From: a virus
Length of the DNA: 28,806 bases
IMG/VR virus record: IMGVR_UViG_3300042355_000294
Span: 1 to 28,806 of that record
Reading direction: 5' to 3' (one strand)
The position numbers were made by a program, and so were the translations under genes. Of the stretch, positions 27,011-28,806 are shown in pieces (the first letter of the stretch is position 1; each line of letters starts with the position of its first letter). The notes under the pieces were generated by a model. The model saw only the letters and a list, made by a program, of their open reading frames with translations. It had not been told where the DNA came from and did not search any database.

Positions 27011-27202
27011 TTATTTCGAGGCCTGCTTTTCGACCTCGGAAAGTTGCTTTGCCATCCGTGCGTATTGGCTCCAGTACTCGGGCCAGGTGGCCTTGATGCG
27101 GTTGAGGTTCTGCTGGTCGGCCACCAAGGCAGCGGCGCCTAGTTTGCGAACGAAGCTGCCGCCGTATTCCATCATTGTCTCGATAGTCTTCTTATCGGTC
27201 AC
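27011..27202 (-). CDS. Hypothetical early protein (63 aa)
   Basis: This 63-aa helical protein (MTDKKTIETMMEYGGSFVRKLG, then ATWPEYWSQYARMAKQ) is of a type frequent in the early regions of phages; its function is unknown. The start is GTG at 27202, overlapping the preceding stop as GTGA. Confidence 0.65.
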   Translation of the reverse strand: MTDKKTIETMMEYGGSFVRKLGAAALVADQQNLNRIKATWPEYWSQYARMAKQLSEVEKQASK

Positions 27203-27348
27203 TTGGTTGCCTTTCCGCGTTTACGTGTCCAGTAGGAGGTCGTTTCAATCTTCTTGGCCCGTGCTGCCTTGAATGCTGCGCCCACTTCTCCGCGGGACAG
27301 CACGCGCAGACCGTCTCCCTCACGCTGTATTTCTTTGGTTGATCTCAT
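27199..27348 (-). CDS. Small basic protein (49 aa)
   Basis: This 49-aa, highly basic frame opens MRSTKEIQREGDGLRVLSRG and ends TRKRGKATK. Both ends use the genome's coupling signals: ATG at 27348 overlaps the upstream stop as ATGA and its TGA overlaps the next GTG. That context makes it a likely real gene. A nucleic-acid-binding role is possible from the charge, with no motif. Confidence 0.6.
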   Translation of the reverse strand: MRSTKEIQREGDGLRVLSRGEVGAAFKAARAKKIETTSYWTRKRGKATK

Positions 27349-27569
27349 GGTTTTAGGTCCCTGCATTGCTTTATCGCGTCGTCGATTGCCTTACGCATCA
27401 TCGGCCACTCTTCGGGGTTGATGCTGATTTTGCCATGACCATCAGCGGATTGGCTTACCTCGACGTATTCGCCGCCCCCTTCATCGACGATTTCGATGTC
27501 AGTGCATTCCATCGAGAGCATGTGGTCGTCGGTGGGTGACAGCACCCATTTGATCGGTCGCAGTTTCAT
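27345..27569 (-). CDS. Hypothetical early protein (74 aa)
   Basis: This is an acidic 74-aa protein (MKLRPIKWVLSPTDDHML, then PEEWPMMRKAIDDAIKQCR), likely alpha/beta, of unknown function. I chose ATG at 27569 because it overlaps the upstream stop as ATGA; an ATG five codons upstream (27584) is an alternative. Confidence 0.65.
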   Translation of the reverse strand: MKLRPIKWVLSPTDDHMLSMECTDIEIVDEGGGEYVEVSQSADGHGKISINPEEWPMMRKAIDDAIKQCRDLKP

Positions 27570-27907
27570 CGTCCCTCTAACCATTTCTTGAGGTCGTTCA
27601 GTTCGTCCTCTTTGAGTTCCAGTTCTTCGATCCGCTCACGGGCTTTGATCAGCTCGGCGCGATAGTTGTCGCACCTCGTTCCTAGCGTGTAGATGCGTTC
27701 TCCGTCCTCAATGGCTTTGACCTTGAATGCTTGGATGTCCAATTCCAGCTCGAGGACACGACTGTTTGCACCCCGCAGTTGACGCTCTAGCTGACGGGCG
27801 AAGCCGATCTTCACAAACTGAGTAAATCCCGCCGTGATGTAGGTCTGTCGGTCTGTGCGCGGGGTTTTACTGACGACCATTTTGTTGGCGTTAACAAGAT
27901 GGCTCAC
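27566..27907 (-). CDS. Coiled-coil early protein, paralogue of the next gene upstream (113 aa)
   Basis: After a short N-terminus with SKTPRTDRQ, the protein has FARQLERQLRGANSRVLELE and a long heptad-like acidic coiled coil to the end (RERIEELELKEDELNDLKKWLEG). The TPRTD plus AR-LERQL-AN-R block recurs in the 122-aa neighbour, so the two are probably tandem paralogues. Such proteins are common in phage early regions and have no known role. GTG at 27907 (GTGA overlap) is preferred; ATG at 27880 is possible. Confidence 0.65.
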   Translation of the reverse strand: MSHLVNANKMVVSKTPRTDRQTYITAGFTQFVKIGFARQLERQLRGANSRVLELELDIQAFKVKAIEDGERIYTLGTRCDNYRAELIKARERIEELELKEDELNDLKKWLEGR

Positions 27908-28272
27908 GGCTTGGCCTCCTTGGCTTGGTGTTCTGACAATCTGAATGCAGGGTGGAACTGTTCGTCACGCCAACGAATCGCCGCTTCACGCCAATCGGAT
28001 CGTTGTTCTCCCCAGCTTCCACTGTCTACATTTGCGATGATTCCCCATGATATTTGAGTGCATTCCTCCAGCCGCTTGATGCGCTGATTGGCACTCTCAA
28101 GATCCTGATAGGCGTTCACCTTGTCGATGTTTTCGACGGTACAAAGCGCAGATTCCAAGTTCTTGATCCGCTCATTGGCCGCGTTGAGTTCGCGTTCCAA
28201 CTTCCTGCACAGCATACCAAGCTCTGCCACATTGTGTGGAGTGCTGTCTGATATTGGGGTGTCGCTGATCAC
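27904..28272 (-). CDS. Coiled-coil early protein (122 aa)
   Basis: This protein has an N-terminal DTPISDSTPHN segment, then LCRKLERELNAANERIKNLE, a second shorter ANQRIKRLEEC helix, and a Trp-rich end (DWREAAIRWRDEQF). It is related in layout to the 113-aa gene downstream. Start GTG at 28272 overlaps the ruvC stop as GTGA. Function unknown. Confidence 0.65.
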   Translation of the reverse strand: MISDTPISDSTPHNVAELGMLCRKLERELNAANERIKNLESALCTVENIDKVNAYQDLESANQRIKRLEECTQISWGIIANVDSGSWGEQRSDWREAAIRWRDEQFHPAFRLSEHQAKEAKP

Positions 28273-28724
28273 TTCAGCCCCTCCGCAATCATGGCGTGCT
28301 CCAAGAGCAACACGGCGTCCGCGGTCTTGAGGGTAATCACCTGTCGGGGTTGGCGCTGCTGAGCAATACCCTTAAGGTGGCTCTTCCACTTGGCGCCGTG
28401 TGTGGCTTTGCTGCCGACCCCAATTGTCTTCTGCCAGCGCTGTGGCGGCACCTCGATCACCCGGGTCTTAGACGCTGCGATCAGGCCGTGCAGGAATCCG
28501 ACGTTGTAGCCGAAATTGAACATTGAGCTGCCCGGGGCGCCCTTACCTCCGACGTACCCACCCACCTTCTCGATGTAGCAGACATCCGAGATCGCCAACC
28601 TGTCGGTCACCAGGATGCTGATGTCCTGGTCGGTCTGCGGCATCGAGTTCAGAATGATGCCTGATGGCCCGAGGTAGGCCAGGCCGCCGCTCATGCCCGG
28701 GTCAATTGCAAGGATGCGCTTCAC
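28269..28724 (-). CDS. RuvC-like Holliday junction resolvase (151 aa)
   Basis: This RNase H-fold nuclease has the RuvC-type acidic residues: Asp8 in AIDPGMSGG, Glu52 in CYIEKVGG, and an acidic pair near Asp136 in KTADAVLLLEHA. It also has a SSMFNFGYNVG motif. It would cut branched DNA formed during replication or recombination before packaging. The GTG start at 28724 is coupled to the RHH-like gene as GTGA. The 5' end is repeated at positions 1-103 because the window ends overlap. Confidence 0.85.
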   Translation of the reverse strand: MKRILAIDPGMSGGLAYLGPSGIILNSMPQTDQDISILVTDRLAISDVCYIEKVGGYVGGKGAPGSSMFNFGYNVGFLHGLIAASKTRVIEVPPQRWQKTIGVGSKATHGAKWKSHLKGIAQQRQPRQVITLKTADAVLLLEHAMIAEGLK

Positions 28725-28806
28725 TTGGCAGCCTTTCTCAGCCAGGCAGCGATGGCCTTGTCGGCCACGGCCTGCAGTTTAAGGCCGGCGGCGAGGCAGT
28801 ACTCTC
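28622..28806. repeat. Right copy of terminal redundancy
   Basis: This is the counterpart of positions 1-185, offset by 28,621 bp. It contains the 5' end of the ruvC-like gene and the 3' part of the RHH-like gene. Joining the ends restores the order RHH-like gene then ruvC-like gene with no break in frame, which supports a circle of about 28.6 kb. Confidence 0.85.
28721..28806 (-). CDS. RHH-like protein, 3' partial variant copy at window edge
   Basis: This encodes the last 27-28 residues of the 45-aa RHH-like protein (YCLAAGLKLQAVADKAIAAW onward), with the same amino acids as the copy at 100-237 but five synonymous base changes. At the edge the copies diverge and Asn is replaced by Glu. It shows the same locus in a second sequence variant. 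Confidence 0.75.
   Translation of the reverse strand, partial: EYCLAAGLKLQAVADKAIAAWLRKAAK

Noticed and set aside
1-28806. Integrase, excisionase or attachment site
   Set aside because: No tyrosine or serine recombinase motifs were seen in any frame and no tRNA-like att sequence; a temperate lifestyle is not supported.

Overview
The window is a nearly complete genome of a small tailed double-stranded DNA phage. It carries terminase, portal, capsid, tail tube, tape measure, fibre, lysis and replication genes. No host housekeeping gene, rRNA or tRNA was seen. The first 186 bases recur at the end of the window with small differences, so the sequence closes into a circle of about 28,621 bp. No integrase, recombinase or recognisable lysogeny repressor was found, so the phage may be strictly lytic, although several small helix-turn-helix proteins have unknown roles. 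The host cannot be named. Most starts lack a Shine-Dalgarno sequence and many follow short C/A-rich leaders, which suggests a host with weak SD dependence. The tail proteins and their order suggest a siphovirus with a short tail (tape measure 364 aa).

Almost every gene lies on the minus strand, so the genome is read here from high to low coordinates across the circle join. Metallophosphoesterase (2771), a winged-helix-like protein and a 60-aa protein are followed by a gap with a 28-bp palindromic site. Next come two small proteins, a lysozyme-like enzyme, an AT-rich unknown gene and a ribbon-helix-helix-like protein. The reading then crosses the window ends to RuvC-like resolvase, a run of small early genes (28.3-27.0 kb), single-strand binding protein, a helix-turn-helix protein, a 3'-5' exonuclease, a replication initiator-like gene containing iteron-like repeats, and a DnaB helicase (24.2-22.9 kb). 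After a small HTH protein the packaging and head genes follow: TerS, TerL, a 135-aa protein, portal and a ClpP protease fused to the major capsid protein (22.4-15.6 kb).

A 3.9-kb block then interrupts the usual head-to-tail order. It holds small virion proteins, an S74-type fibre, a DUF7936-like protein, two membrane proteins (holin candidates), a 56-aa gene overlapped out of frame by a lipoprotein gene in the manner of Rz/Rz1, and a fibre-like protein. Connector, tail terminator, tail tube, tape measure and distal tail genes continue down to 3.1 kb. The only plus-strand gene is a small HExxH protein at 2842-3090, convergent with the 924-aa tail protein.

Stop and start codons overlap as ATGA, GTGA or TAATG at most junctions, which indicates long polycistronic messages with translational coupling. 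The replication cluster (iterons, initiator, DnaB, SSB, exonuclease, RuvC) appears self-contained apart from a polymerase, which the host must supply. No gap between genes exceeds 300 bp; the largest is 24907-25089, and it holds a large imperfect stem-loop.
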